Numbered from the stretch's first letter, positions 20,461 to 28,866 are shown. The stretch is DNA of 64,000 bases from Psychromonas sp. B3M02 (GCF_003318165.1 NZ_QOCB01000013.1:24280-88279), one strand, 5' to 3'. Made by a program: numbers and translations. Notes: generated by a model not told the origin, from the sequence alone.

Positions 20461-20708
20461 GCTATTTTCCTCACAGTGATGCTTCCAACCAAAAAGCATA
20501 TGTATTTTAGTAATTTAAAACGAGCATGCATTCTAGACAAATAGCAAACAGATTAAAAGTCTGAATTAACTTAATAACAGAAGTTTAATAGTAGAAATAG
20601 TAAATAAATTAAGACATAGCGCTAATTTAATATTTTTGCTAGTGTTTCAATTGGTATGCACTGAAGATGTTTAATGCTGAAATAATATTTTTATTAAAGG
20701 CCATGCTT

Positions 20709-21584
20709 ATGATGAATGTTTCTGCTGTAATCCCTGCCTACAATCGCCCCGATTATTTAGAGAGTGCGATAAAAAGTGTATTAGCCCAAACCTACCCTAT
20801 ATCCGAAATTATTGTTGTTGATGATTGTTCAACAACGGACCTATTACCTGTCATTTTAGCTTTTAAAGATGAGCGAATTCACTATCATAAATCAACAACA
20901 AATATGGGTAATGGTTACTCTAGAAATCAAGGTACTAAAATGGCCAATGGTGACTGGATAGCTTACTTAGATGATGATGATATTTGGTATGAAAATAAAA
21001 TAGAGTTACAAATACAGTCCATTGAAAAACATAACTGTATTGCATGTTTAACTTCATTAGAACATTTAGAGACAGGAAAAATACATCAACCTGAAGTTGG
21101 TGAATTTGTTGAGGATAAACACCTTCGATTAGGTAATCTATATTGCGGCACATCAGGGCTACTTGTATCTAAGGCTGCGATACTCCCTTTACTTTTTGAT
21201 GAAACATTAAAATGCGGAGTAGACTGGGATATTTATATACGGCTTAATCAAATTGGTAAAATTTATTATCTACAGCAACCTTTATTTTATTATCGTCAAG
21301 GTACTCACAGCGGGATAATAAGCAACTTAACTAAAATGAAAATTGAGAACTACGATTCTCGATTAACCGCTATTAAGAAACATCGTCATTGGTTAGGGGA
21401 GCACAAATATAAAAAAAGATTAGCAAAACAAATTTTATATTATGCTTTTTCAAAACCTAAGCCTCAAGATTGGATTTATTACTCTATTAAAGAAGCGGGG
21501 ATCCCTGCTACTTTAAATGTCATATTTAAAAAGTTTTATGAGAAAATAAAAACAAAATTGGGCTTCACAAGTAAGGTCGTATAA
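20709..21584 (+). CDS. Glycosyltransferase family 2
   Basis: Cytoplasmic GT-A-fold sugar transferase of about 291 aa, substrate unknown. The N-terminus NVSAVIPAYNRPDYLESAIKSVLAQTYPISEIIVVDDCS is the classic GT2 nucleotide-binding start. WIAYLDDDDIW holds the DXD-type metal site near residue 85, and GVDWDIYIRL near 173 is the acceptor/catalytic-acid region. The start at ATG 20709 is chosen because AAAGG lies 8 nt upstream; earlier ATGs at 20667 and 20703 have no suitable ribosome site. It stands alone between thrS and yebG, strongly AT-rich, about 10 kb from the window's polysaccharide genes. It may decorate LPS or a capsule, and it looks like an acquired or isolated gene. Confidence 0.85.
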   Translation: MMNVSAVIPAYNRPDYLESAIKSVLAQTYPISEIIVVDDCSTTDLLPVILAFKDERIHYHKSTTNMGNGYSRNQGTKMANGDWIAYLDDDDIWYENKIELQIQSIEKHNCIACLTSLEHLETGKIHQPEVGEFVEDKHLRLGNLYCGTSGLLVSKAAILPLLFDETLKCGVDWDIYIRLNQIGKIYYLQQPLFYYRQGTHSGIISNLTKMKIENYDSRLTAIKKHRHWLGEHKYKKRLAKQILYYAFSKPKPQDWIYYSIKEAGIPATLNVIFKKFYEKIKTKLGFTSKVV

Positions 21585-21647
21585 CAAGCAAATTTCATAG
21601 TTTCTAAGTTGCTACTAACCAGCTATTACATGAATAATTTTAGCGAA

Positions 21648-21911
21648 TTATTCCTGTTCTTTTTCTATTGCTTCAGGGCTATATAACTGCCCTTTAAATA
21701 GGTTTTGTAATACATCTTTATTACTTGCGATATATAAACCTAACTCTTCCAGTTGCTGATCATCCAGTGAAACTGGACTATCACTTAGAAATAATGCAAT
21801 TTGATCAGCGCTATCTAGCATCTTATCGTATGCATCGGCTTCTTTCTTACTGGTAAAGGTCATTTTTTCAACACCCTTTCTTTCTACAATGTATTTAATG
21901 ATGACTGCCAC
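21648..21911 (-). CDS. yebG: YebG-family SOS-regulated protein
   Basis: 87 aa protein matching E. coli YebG by eye: MAVIIKYIVERKGVEKMTFTSKKEADAYDKMLDSAD against the E. coli version MAVEVKYVVIREGEEKMSFTSKKEADAYDKMLDTAD. YebG is a small LexA-controlled, DNA-damage-inducible protein of unclear function. The acidic C-terminal tail is shorter than in E. coli. A LexA-box-like sequence lies about 90 nt upstream of the start codon (21999-22014), with one half intact. It is convergent with the glycosyltransferase gene and in the same neighbourhood as letAB-rsmF, as in E. coli (yebG is near yebSTU). Confidence 0.9.
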   Translation of the reverse strand: MAVIIKYIVERKGVEKMTFTSKKEADAYDKMLDSADQIALFLSDSPVSLDDQQLEELGLYIASNKDVLQNLFKGQLYSPEAIEKEQE

Positions 21912-21998
21912 GGTGGCCTCTTTTTTTATAACAATTAAAGATGGTTTATGCCCATACTAATTTAAGGTAGGTGGTGATTTTCAACACTGCATAATAAC

Positions 21999-22014
21999 AT
22001 GGGTATATATACAG
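21999..22014 (-). promoter_or_regulatory. Possible LexA box upstream of yebG
   Basis: Minus-strand CTGTATATATACCCAT. The left half and AT-rich centre match the LexA consensus CTGT-N8-ACAG, but the right half (CCAT instead of ACAG) is poor. A TATTAT -10-like hexamer follows at 21991-21996 on the minus strand. Support rests on position upstream of a known SOS gene. Confidence 0.45.
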
Positions 22015-22102
22015 TACTACTTGTGCTTTGAGAATGCAAATTTTGTCATCTTATATTTAGTTTGCTATCTTATTGCATATCTCAAATTACTGATAAGTAA
22101 GT

Positions 22103-22696
22103 ATGAATACAATTATTTGTAGGCACTGTGACCTAGTGTCAGAACGCCCAGCTTTAACAAAGGGTTACGTTGCTAAATGTTCTCGATGCCAACATACGTT
22201 GTACAAAGCGAAAGTGGCTAATGTAAAGAAAATACTCGCCTTAGCTCTCAGCGCATTATTACTTGCAGTCCCTGCTTTTTCTTTCTCTTTAGTCTCAGTG
22301 CATTTACTTGGTGTAACAGAGCAGACTAGCTTATTACAAGGTGCACTATTATTAATCGGTTTTGCACCTATTGTCGCGCTTGTAGTGATTTTTTGTGCGG
22401 TAGTCGCCCCTGTACTGCTCGCTGCTTGTATGTGCTTCAGTAGTGCTTGTGTTGTTTTAAACAAACGCCCTCGTTTATTAAACCCTGTGCTTAAATTAAC
22501 CAGCGTATTAATTCATTGGTCTATGTTAGAAGTTTACATCGTCAGTTTTATGGTGGCTCTGTTCAAACTAAGTAGTTATGCAGATATCTATTACGATAGT
22601 GGACTATTCTTTTTAGTGGCTTTATTGATCCTTAACATGAGTATGATCTGTGAATACAGCAATGCTTATTACTGGAGCTTCTTAACTAATGAATAA
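22103..22696 (+). CDS. LetA/PqiA-like membrane protein, first half
   Basis: 197 aa integral membrane protein of the PqiA/LetA (YebS) family, partner of the MCE protein LetB in lipid transport between inner and outer membranes. The N-terminus has a zinc-ribbon-like pair of CxxC motifs: Cys6/Cys9 and Cys26/Cys29. About four membrane helices follow (48-70, 83-110, 128-150 and 165-185). It is about half the length of E. coli LetA (about 427 aa), and the next gene supplies the second half. The two genes overlap by 8 nt. This split arrangement is also seen in other marine gammaproteobacteria, so it is not necessarily a frameshift. Confidence 0.88.
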   Translation: MNTIICRHCDLVSERPALTKGYVAKCSRCQHTLYKAKVANVKKILALALSALLLAVPAFSFSLVSVHLLGVTEQTSLLQGALLLIGFAPIVALVVIFCAVVAPVLLAACMCFSSACVVLNKRPRLLNPVLKLTSVLIHWSMLEVYIVSFMVALFKLSSYADIYYDSGLFFLVALLILNMSMICEYSNAYYWSFLTNE

Positions 22697-23321
22697 ACCA
22701 TTAAAAAGTGGATTAAGTGCAATTCAGCAAGATACACAACTATGTAAAGAGTGTGATCGCTCTTCTACTATTAGTCAGCATAAAACACACTGTCCGCATT
22801 GTGGCACTCCTATTTCAGTGAGAACAAAACACAGTATTCAAAAAACCTGGGCATTGTTATGCATTGCATTTATTTTTATCTTTCCCGCAAATATTTACCC
22901 AATAACGTTTTTAGTCAAAAATAATGAAGCTTACCCAGACACTATTTTTTCTGGCATTATGACCTTAGTCTCCACGGGCATGCCAGGTATTGCGCTTATT
23001 GTATTTGTCGCTTCAATGTTAGTACCCGTATTAAAGATCATTGCCTTAGCCGTGATCTCTTTAGCCGCGCATTTTAAATGGAAGATGAACCCTAAAAGGC
23101 AACTTCTTGCCTATACTATTGTCGATTGGATAGGACGCTGGTCAATACTCGACCTGTTTGTTATTTCTATCATGATGGCCGTATTTGATAAAGGTAACCT
23201 TTTATCTGTATACCCAGGAATTGCCGCAACCTCTTTTACCGTAGTGGTGATCACTACCTTATTCGCCGCACAAAGTTTCGATACTCGCTTAATATGGGAC
23301 GCTAACCTCGATGCCAACTAA
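22689..23321 (+). CDS. LetA/PqiA-like membrane protein, second half
   Basis: 210 aa protein homologous to the second half of PqiA/LetA. It has its own cytoplasmic zinc-ribbon-like motifs (Cys19/Cys22 and HCPHC, Cys35/Cys38) followed by about four membrane helices. The stretch ANIYPITFLV, then SGIMTLVSTGMPGIALIVFVASMLVPVLKI, is typical of PqiA domains, as is WSILDLFVISIMMA. It overlaps the first-half gene by 8 nt and the MCE gene by 11 nt, so all three are probably translationally coupled. Together the two small proteins should form the LetA permease working with LetB. Confidence 0.9.
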   Translation: MNKPLKSGLSAIQQDTQLCKECDRSSTISQHKTHCPHCGTPISVRTKHSIQKTWALLCIAFIFIFPANIYPITFLVKNNEAYPDTIFSGIMTLVSTGMPGIALIVFVASMLVPVLKIIALAVISLAAHFKWKMNPKRQLLAYTIVDWIGRWSILDLFVISIMMAVFDKGNLLSVYPGIAATSFTVVVITTLFAAQSFDTRLIWDANLDAN

Positions 23322-25977
23322 TTTAAACTCCTCCACTGACTCAACTTCTCAGCCAGTGATTGCGCCTGCTAGATCCATTTCTCCAATATGGTTTTTACCA
23401 TTTATCGCCGCCGTGTTAGCGATTTGGATCCTATTTCAAAACATTACCCATCGAAATGTGCAAATTAGCATTCACTTTACCAATGCTGACGGGATCATTG
23501 TTGATAAAACCAAAGTACGTTACAAAGGTGTGATTGTAGGTACAGTGAAAAAAGTCGAGTTAGATGAGGTGGATGGCGTGAATGTGATCGCTGAAATTGA
23601 ATCCCATGCAACCTTCTTATTAAAAGAGAAAAGCAAACTCTGGTTAGTCTCGCCTAAAGCCTCTTTAACCTCTATCACGGGGTTAGATACCCTATTCTCA
23701 GGCAGTTATATCAACATTTTACCCGGTGAAGGTGAAGATGCCACGGAATTTATGGCCACTGCAGAGCAACCGATCATCATTCCCGATAATGCGCTATTAA
23801 TCAATTTAAGTAGTACTAATGCTGACTCAATTACCGTAGGCACACCGATTTTCTTCAAAAAAATACAAGTGGGTGAAATCGCACGCGTTAGATTAGATAA
23901 ATCAGGGAAGCACGTTAATATCCAAGCATTTATTGAAAAGAAGTACAGCAGCTTAGTTAAACAAAAGAGTAAGTTTTGGAATATTAGTGGTTTGAATGCC
24001 AATTTATCTCGTTCAGGAGTGGAATTTAAATTAGATAGCTTAACCACCTTGATTGCCGGAGGCATTACTTTTAGTAGCCCAGAAGGGTCAGCATCAACAG
24101 ATCAAGATAAGGTCTATCAGTTGTTTGAAAATATTGCCGATAGCCAACAGGGATTAAGCATTACTTTACAATTAAACAATACCAACAACTTACCTAAAAG
24201 AGCCGGTATTTTATTCAAAGGACATGGTATTGGACGTATCGATAATATTCGCTATGACTCAGCGAGCCAATTGTTTGTTGCAAATGCGACAATCAACCCA
24301 GCATTTAGTGAGCTAGTCACTGAGAGCGCAGAATTTTGGGTAGAGCAAGCCGCAGTGTCATTTTCTAAAATAGAAAACTTGAGCAACTTGATCACCGGTG
24401 ATTTCATCAGTTTTTCACATGGCGATAACTACCTAAATGAAAAACAACAAACCACATTTATGGTTAAATCTGATCAGTCTAAGGAAACATTATCGCTTAC
24501 CTTAATAGCAGATAATGCCAATGGATTAAGTGAGAACGCACCGATTACATTTAAAGGGTTAACCATAGGCCACATTAATGGTTTAACCTTAAGTAATGAC
24601 AGTCAGCATGTACAAGTTAACATGGATATCGACCAACAATTTGCTTACCTAGTCAATCAGGACAGTAAATTTCACTTACTCAGCGGCGTTAATATTAAAG
24701 CCTCTGTTCAAGGTGTAGAGGTTGATAGCAAACCGATCCAACATATCATTCAAGGCGGTATTGCGTTATATAACCCAACGCCATCTAATCAAGAAACTGC
24801 GCCGTTAACAGAAGATCGTAATTTCTATTTATATGCTTCTAAAGAGATGGCGAAATTAGGTAAAGATGCCTTTGCTAGCCCATTACAAGTTAACCTATTA
24901 AGTAAAGAGTTACCTTCCGTCAGTATTGGGTCGCCTGTTTACTACCATAAACTCGCGATAGGTGAAGTAAGTGCTCTGAATTTACACGATAGCAGTTTGA
25001 TGCAAACCACTATCAATATAAACCCAAAGTTTAAACACCTGATCACCGAGCAAACTATCTTTTGGAATATTAGCGGTTTTAGCGTTAACGCTGGCCTATC
25101 TGGCATCAAAGTCGATGCACAATCTTTATTGTCTATTGCTACGGGGGGCATTGCCTTAGCCTTTTCACCTGATGCAACGGGTAATAAGACTCAGAATGGT
25201 GCGTACCGTTTGTATAATAGTTACCAAGATGCAACGCAACCTTTAAAACAAATCACCCTCTTATATGACGATGCCTCTGACTTAAAAGTCGGTAATAAAA
25301 TTAAATTAAAAGGGCTAGAAATAGGTGAAATCAGCGCCTTAGATTTAAATAACAACAATCAAGTGGTTGTCACCTTAGATATTATGGAAAACTACTTTGA
25401 TAAGGTCGCAAAACAAGGTAGCCGTTTTTGGATAGTTCGCAGTGATATCTCCTTATCAGGAGCCAAACACCTATCAACCTTAATCAGCGGCGTCTTTATT
25501 AATGTTGCACCAGGACAAGGTCAAGTCAGCAAACAATTTGTAGGGGAAGTCGCACCACCTACATTAGATAAAGATAAAGTGGGTCTCTCTCTGATTTTAA
25601 CCGCTGATAATGCAGGCTCTACTAATATCGGCAGCCCTATCTACCACCGTAAAATTCAGATTGGTGAAGTGACGGATAAACGCCTGAACAGCAATGCATC
25701 AGGTGTGGAAATAATGATCAACATATACCCAGAATTTAGCCATTTAATTCGAGAAAATAGTATTTTCTGGCCGGCCTCAGGCTTTAATCTAGATATTGGT
25801 ATTACCGGCGCTGCATTAAAAGCAGCCTCATTAACCTCACTATTAAAAGGAGGGATCAGCATGAGCACAACCGACAATAAACCATTACAGCCAGCGGCAG
25901 CTGATTATTCAACCTTTAAATTAAAATCTGGATTAGATGAAGATTGGTTAGATTGGAAACTTAATATTCCTAATTAA
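23311..25977 (+). CDS. letB: Seven-domain MCE lipid-transport protein LetB
   Basis: 888 aa periplasm-spanning MCE protein (E. coli LetB/YebT is 877 aa) that forms a hollow stack of rings carrying lipids between the membranes. One N-terminal membrane anchor lies at about 24-44 (SPIWFLPFIAAVLAIWILF). I can count seven MCE domain starts by the repeated pattern hydrophobic strand, then IGxPIxxKxxxIGEV: they begin near residues 51, 167, 280, 394, 510, 645 and 750. Seven is the number in E. coli LetB, as against three in PqiB. The preceding genes encode the split LetA, and rsmF follows, the same order as E. coli yebS-yebT-yebU. Confidence 0.94.
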   Translation: MPTNLNSSTDSTSQPVIAPARSISPIWFLPFIAAVLAIWILFQNITHRNVQISIHFTNADGIIVDKTKVRYKGVIVGTVKKVELDEVDGVNVIAEIESHATFLLKEKSKLWLVSPKASLTSITGLDTLFSGSYINILPGEGEDATEFMATAEQPIIIPDNALLINLSSTNADSITVGTPIFFKKIQVGEIARVRLDKSGKHVNIQAFIEKKYSSLVKQKSKFWNISGLNANLSRSGVEFKLDSLTTLIAGGITFSSPEGSASTDQDKVYQLFENIADSQQGLSITLQLNNTNNLPKRAGILFKGHGIGRIDNIRYDSASQLFVANATINPAFSELVTESAEFWVEQAAVSFSKIENLSNLITGDFISFSHGDNYLNEKQQTTFMVKSDQSKETLSLTLIADNANGLSENAPITFKGLTIGHINGLTLSNDSQHVQVNMDIDQQFAYLVNQDSKFHLLSGVNIKASVQGVEVDSKPIQHIIQGGIALYNPTPSNQETAPLTEDRNFYLYASKEMAKLGKDAFASPLQVNLLSKELPSVSIGSPVYYHKLAIGEVSALNLHDSSLMQTTININPKFKHLITEQTIFWNISGFSVNAGLSGIKVDAQSLLSIATGGIALAFSPDATGNKTQNGAYRLYNSYQDATQPLKQITLLYDDASDLKVGNKIKLKGLEIGEISALDLNNNNQVVVTLDIMENYFDKVAKQGSRFWIVRSDISLSGAKHLSTLISGVFINVAPGQGQVSKQFVGEVAPPTLDKDKVGLSLILTADNAGSTNIGSPIYHRKIQIGEVTDKRLNSNASGVEIMINIYPEFSHLIRENSIFWPASGFNLDIGITGAALKAASLTSLLKGGISMSTTDNKPLQPAAADYSTFKLKSGLDEDWLDWKLNIPN

Positions 25978-25996
25978 AATCAGATTATGGTATCTT

Positions 25997-26020
25997 GCGC
26001 GCATTAACCGTGCGCGTTTT
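25997..26020 (+). terminator. Terminator or attenuator between letB and rsmF
   Basis: GC-rich stem CGCGCA / TGCGCG (25998-26003 and 26011-26016) followed by TTTT. It ends 3 nt before the rsmF ribosome site (AAGGA), so it could terminate letB transcripts or attenuate rsmF. Confidence 0.65.
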
Positions 26021-26032
26021 GTAAGGATCCAA

Positions 26033-27478
26033 ATGGACAGCAATACTTTTATACCTCAAGCTTTTATCGATAAGATGATCAACATTTTACCTGAACAATT
26101 AAATATTGATGATTTGCTCAGTGCCTGTCGCCGTCCGCTGCGCCGCGCCATTAGAATTAATACACTGAAAATAAGTATTAATGCCTTCAAACTTATTGCA
26201 CAAAAGCACGCTTGGTCCTTAACGCCTGTACCTTGGTGTAAAGAAGGTTTCTGGATTGATATTGAAGATGAATCAATCCCACTGGGTAATAGTGCAGAGC
26301 ATCTAGCAGGTTTATTTTACATTCAAGAAGCCAGCTCAATGATGCCCGTTGCCGCTTTATTGAGTCATTTTCAACCGAACAAAACCTCTACCTTATTAGA
26401 TGCCGCAGCAGCGCCCGGTTCGAAAACCACGCAACTTGCATCAGCAACGAATAACCAAGGTTTGGTGATTGCCAACGAGTACTCTTCAAGCCGTATCAAA
26501 ATGTTACATGCCAACATACAACGATGTGGCATACAAAACGTAGCATTAACGCACTTTGATGCTGCCGTATTTGGTCAATGGTTGCCGAATACCTTTGATG
26601 CTATTTTGTTAGATGCGCCCTGCTCTGGTGAAGGCACAGTGCGTAAAGACAAAAACGCCATGAAAAATTGGCAGCAATCAGCGATTGACTCCATTGCATT
26701 AACACAAAAAGAGTTAATAAAAAGCGCCTTTCAAGCGCTTAAACCAGGCGGTGTAATGGTTTATTCAACCTGTACATTAAGCCTTGAAGAAAACCAAGAG
26801 GTCTGCCACTCCCTACAACAAACCTATCCTGAGCAGGTTGACTTCCTTTCTCTTAACAACTTATTTGAAGGCGCAGAAAAAACCTTAACGGAAGAAGGCT
26901 TTTTACATATTTGGCCACAGGTTTACGATACGGAAGGTTTTTTTGTCGCGGCAATCCAAAAAACTGGATTTGTAGAGAGTGAGCCTGCAAAGAAACGATT
27001 AGGAAAATTCCCATTTCAACCTGCACCAGCAACCACTAACAAGAGCCTATTAAATTACTTTAGTGAGCAATTTGGCATTGATGAATTTAATGGAGTTCTC
27101 TACCAGCGTGATGATGAATTTTGGATCTTCCCTGAAAATATAATTCCATTAATTACAGAATTACGTTTTTCTCGATTAGGTATAAAAGTCGCAGAGCAAT
27201 TTGGTAAAGGCCATAAATCGGGGTTCAGGGCAAGTCATGAGTTTGCTACTTGTTACGGACAACAAGCGTCAAATAACAAAGTATCTTTAACCGCTGAACA
27301 AGCAAAATCCTATTATCAAGGCCGCGATATTCACGACATTGATACTTCAAATACCAAAGGTGAAGTGCTATTAACCTATCAAGATCACGTCATAGGTTTA
27401 GGTAAATCACTAGATAATCGCATTAAAAACAGTCGACCTAGAGACCTGATCATCGACCAAAATTTATTTGATTTTTAA
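26033..27478 (+). CDS. rsmF: 16S rRNA (cytosine-1407-C5) methyltransferase
   Basis: S-adenosylmethionine-dependent RsmF (YebU) family enzyme of 481 aa (E. coli 479), which methylates C1407 of 16S rRNA. The SAM-binding DAAAAPGSKTTQLA motif is near residue 123. The two catalytic cysteines lie in LLDAPCSGEGTVRKD and YSTCTLSLEENQEV, as in other m5C RNA methyltransferases, and a C-terminal PUA-like RNA-binding region follows. The ATG is preceded by AAGGATCC. The stop codon overlaps the TAAC end of an attC-like inverted repeat, suggesting that foreign DNA was joined exactly at the 3' end of this core gene. Confidence 0.95.
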   Translation: MDSNTFIPQAFIDKMINILPEQLNIDDLLSACRRPLRRAIRINTLKISINAFKLIAQKHAWSLTPVPWCKEGFWIDIEDESIPLGNSAEHLAGLFYIQEASSMMPVAALLSHFQPNKTSTLLDAAAAPGSKTTQLASATNNQGLVIANEYSSSRIKMLHANIQRCGIQNVALTHFDAAVFGQWLPNTFDAILLDAPCSGEGTVRKDKNAMKNWQQSAIDSIALTQKELIKSAFQALKPGGVMVYSTCTLSLEENQEVCHSLQQTYPEQVDFLSLNNLFEGAEKTLTEEGFLHIWPQVYDTEGFFVAAIQKTGFVESEPAKKRLGKFPFQPAPATTNKSLLNYFSEQFGIDEFNGVLYQRDDEFWIFPENIIPLITELRFSRLGIKVAEQFGKGHKSGFRASHEFATCYGQQASNNKVSLTAEQAKSYYQGRDIHDIDTSNTKGEVLLTYQDHVIGLGKSLDNRIKNSRPRDLIIDQNLFDF

Positions 27479-27561
27479 CACTAGAGATTAAGTCACACCT
27501 ACCAGCTTGCTTACTGTGAATAGTGGGCAAGCTTGGAATATGTGACTCATTTTAGTTATAT
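27473..27561 (-). repeat. Candidate second attC-like site (long imperfect inverted repeat) after the RelA/SpoT gene
   Basis: Imperfect inverted repeat bounded by TAAC (27476-27479, overlapping the rsmF stop) and GTTATAT (27555-27561). Paired blocks: AGTCACA / TGTGACT (27491-27497 and 27541-27547), GCTTGC / GCAAGC (27505-27510 and 27527-27532), CCA / TGG with one extra base on one arm (27533), and TTACT / AGTGG near the loop GTGAAT. An unpaired extra base on one arm is a hallmark of attC sites, and here it lies on the same arm as in the site at 28767-28866. It could instead be just a terminator for rsmF; no good T-run follows. Confidence 0.42.
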
Positions 27562-27640
27562 CAGAACACGAAACGTCTAAGGTACAGCACCGCAGTGATT
27601 TAGGGTATAAATAGTCACTTGTTATGTTTTAAGCAACTCT

Positions 27641-28750
27641 TTAATCAATGTGCTTTCTTATGAAACGTCGAAAGTCGAATGTATCACCAAAGTAGTTTGG
27701 ATAAGCTTTCTTCAATGTTCTAGCATCTGTTGTTGCTAAAAGAACTGATAGTGAAATATCTTCATCTTTTTCACTTTCATTTAACTCACTCAAGGCAATT
27801 CTAGTGTCACTATTTTTAAACTGTTTAGTCTCAAACTTTAGATCGTTAATACCTGTATGCTTTGGGTCAAACAATTCGTCTTTTCTCAGTATTACTAAAC
27901 ACATACCTATATTTCTACTGTAAGATAATTTTTTTGAAGAGTTTGTTGCTGCTTTTATAGCAAAAGAAAAACTAGTAAGCTTACGTGTGACTTCTAATTC
28001 AGCCTCTAGAGTTTTCAGCTCCTTTTTAGCTTCAACTAGTTCTTGATCATTTAAGGTGCAAGCTGATTCATCATGAGCAACAAGCTTTCCTGAAACCTTA
28101 AAAAAATGCCTCCACTTTTCATGCCCAGTTATACTTGTTTTTAATTCGATTTTTTCTAAAGTATCAATTATCTCAAGACTAGTAGCCCAAGCATGCTGCA
28201 ACTTAGTCCTAAGTTGAACTTCTATCTTAGTTTTTTTCCAATTATTCCCAGTATCATCTTCATCAAAACAACTATAAACTAAATGAACTCCACCATAACC
28301 ACTTTCTTTTGGAGTGAGATAATTAGATTTATGAATAACTTTATGGACTGATTTACTTTTCTCAAGTCTAAGCTGAAGAGCAGTAAGTTCACTTAAATTT
28401 TTTACAATCGCTCTGCATCCTCCAATATCCTGCATCCTAGTGAGTTTAATAGCATTACCTTGAGTCCCATCAAGTGTTGGCCTCTCAAGTTTATTAATTA
28501 TTGTAGGTAGACGCTTTAATCGTCTTGCAATAACAATATCCTTATTTATTTTTTTTGCAGTTCTCGCTAGATGGTTTTTGATTAACATTAGCGGATACAT
28601 GTGTAATTCACGAAAATTTTGAATTTTATTTATAGCATCTTCTCGAACTTCACTTTCGCAACCATGACGAATACCTCTAGCTGCCTTATCGATAGATTTT
28701 TTTGAATAAATAAGTGTAACTTTTTGGTTTTCGTATGCTTGATTTGCCAA
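27641..28750 (-). CDS. RelA/SpoT-domain protein, putative (p)ppGpp synthetase, in a candidate gene cassette
   Basis: About 369 aa protein with a RelA/SpoT nucleotidyltransferase (synthetase) domain and no HD hydrolase domain. Family motifs present are RMQDIGGCRAIV (metal-binding Asp), NYLTPKESGYGGVHLVYS (the DYI-x-PK-GY-S-H-type substrate motif) and IEVQLRTKLQHAWA with the catalytic-type Glu. The N-terminal YSKKSIDKAARGIRHG region matches a known group of 350-400 aa RelA/SpoT-domain proteins. The C-terminal 170 residues are not recognised. The start chosen is TTG at 28748-28750 with AAGGA 7 nt upstream; an upstream TTG at 28780 lies inside the attC site. The gene is AT-rich and is bracketed by attC-like repeats. 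It may alter nucleotide alarmone levels, possibly as a toxin or phage-defence protein; that role is inferred. Confidence 0.8.
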   Translation of the reverse strand: MANQAYENQKVTLIYSKKSIDKAARGIRHGCESEVREDAINKIQNFRELHMYPLMLIKNHLARTAKKINKDIVIARRLKRLPTIINKLERPTLDGTQGNAIKLTRMQDIGGCRAIVKNLSELTALQLRLEKSKSVHKVIHKSNYLTPKESGYGGVHLVYSCFDEDDTGNNWKKTKIEVQLRTKLQHAWATSLEIIDTLEKIELKTSITGHEKWRHFFKVSGKLVAHDESACTLNDQELVEAKKELKTLEAELEVTRKLTSFSFAIKAATNSSKKLSYSRNIGMCLVILRKDELFDPKHTGINDLKFETKQFKNSDTRIALSELNESEKDEDISLSVLLATTDARTLKKAYPNYFGDTFDFRRFIRKHID

Positions 28751-28766
28751 TGGATAATCCTTTAAA

Positions 28767-28866
28767 ACATAACGCCGCAATAAGCGGACTAAAATAGTGA
28801 GTTAAAATGTGTAGCGAAGCGAAACATAACCCACTGTTTTAGTTCCGTTTAATTGCCTTGTTAAAT
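28767..28866 (-). repeat. attC-like recombination site (integron cassette type)
   Basis: Minus strand, 100 bp: inverse core ATTTAAC (matches RYYYAAC) at one end and core-like GTTATGT at the other (GTTRRRY with one mismatch; close to the GTTAT ends of Vibrio repeats). Between them is an imperfect palindrome: TAACAAGGCAATTAAACGGA pairs with the CCGCTTATTGCGGCGTTA arm, with extra unpaired bases on one arm only. An inner stem joins ACTAAAACAGTGGGTTATG to its partner around a GCTTCGC loop. Extra-helical bases on a single arm are the defining attC trait. The upstream reading frame ends with its stop codon inside ATTTAAC, as in real cassettes. No integrase is in the window. Confidence 0.72.

Noticed and set aside
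27562..27640. Full classical attC starting immediately after the RelA/SpoT stop (ACATAACAAG at 27632-27623)
   Set aside because: The inverse-core-like bases are there, but I found no complementary arm within the following 80 bp. The better palindrome lies further on, at 27473-27561.
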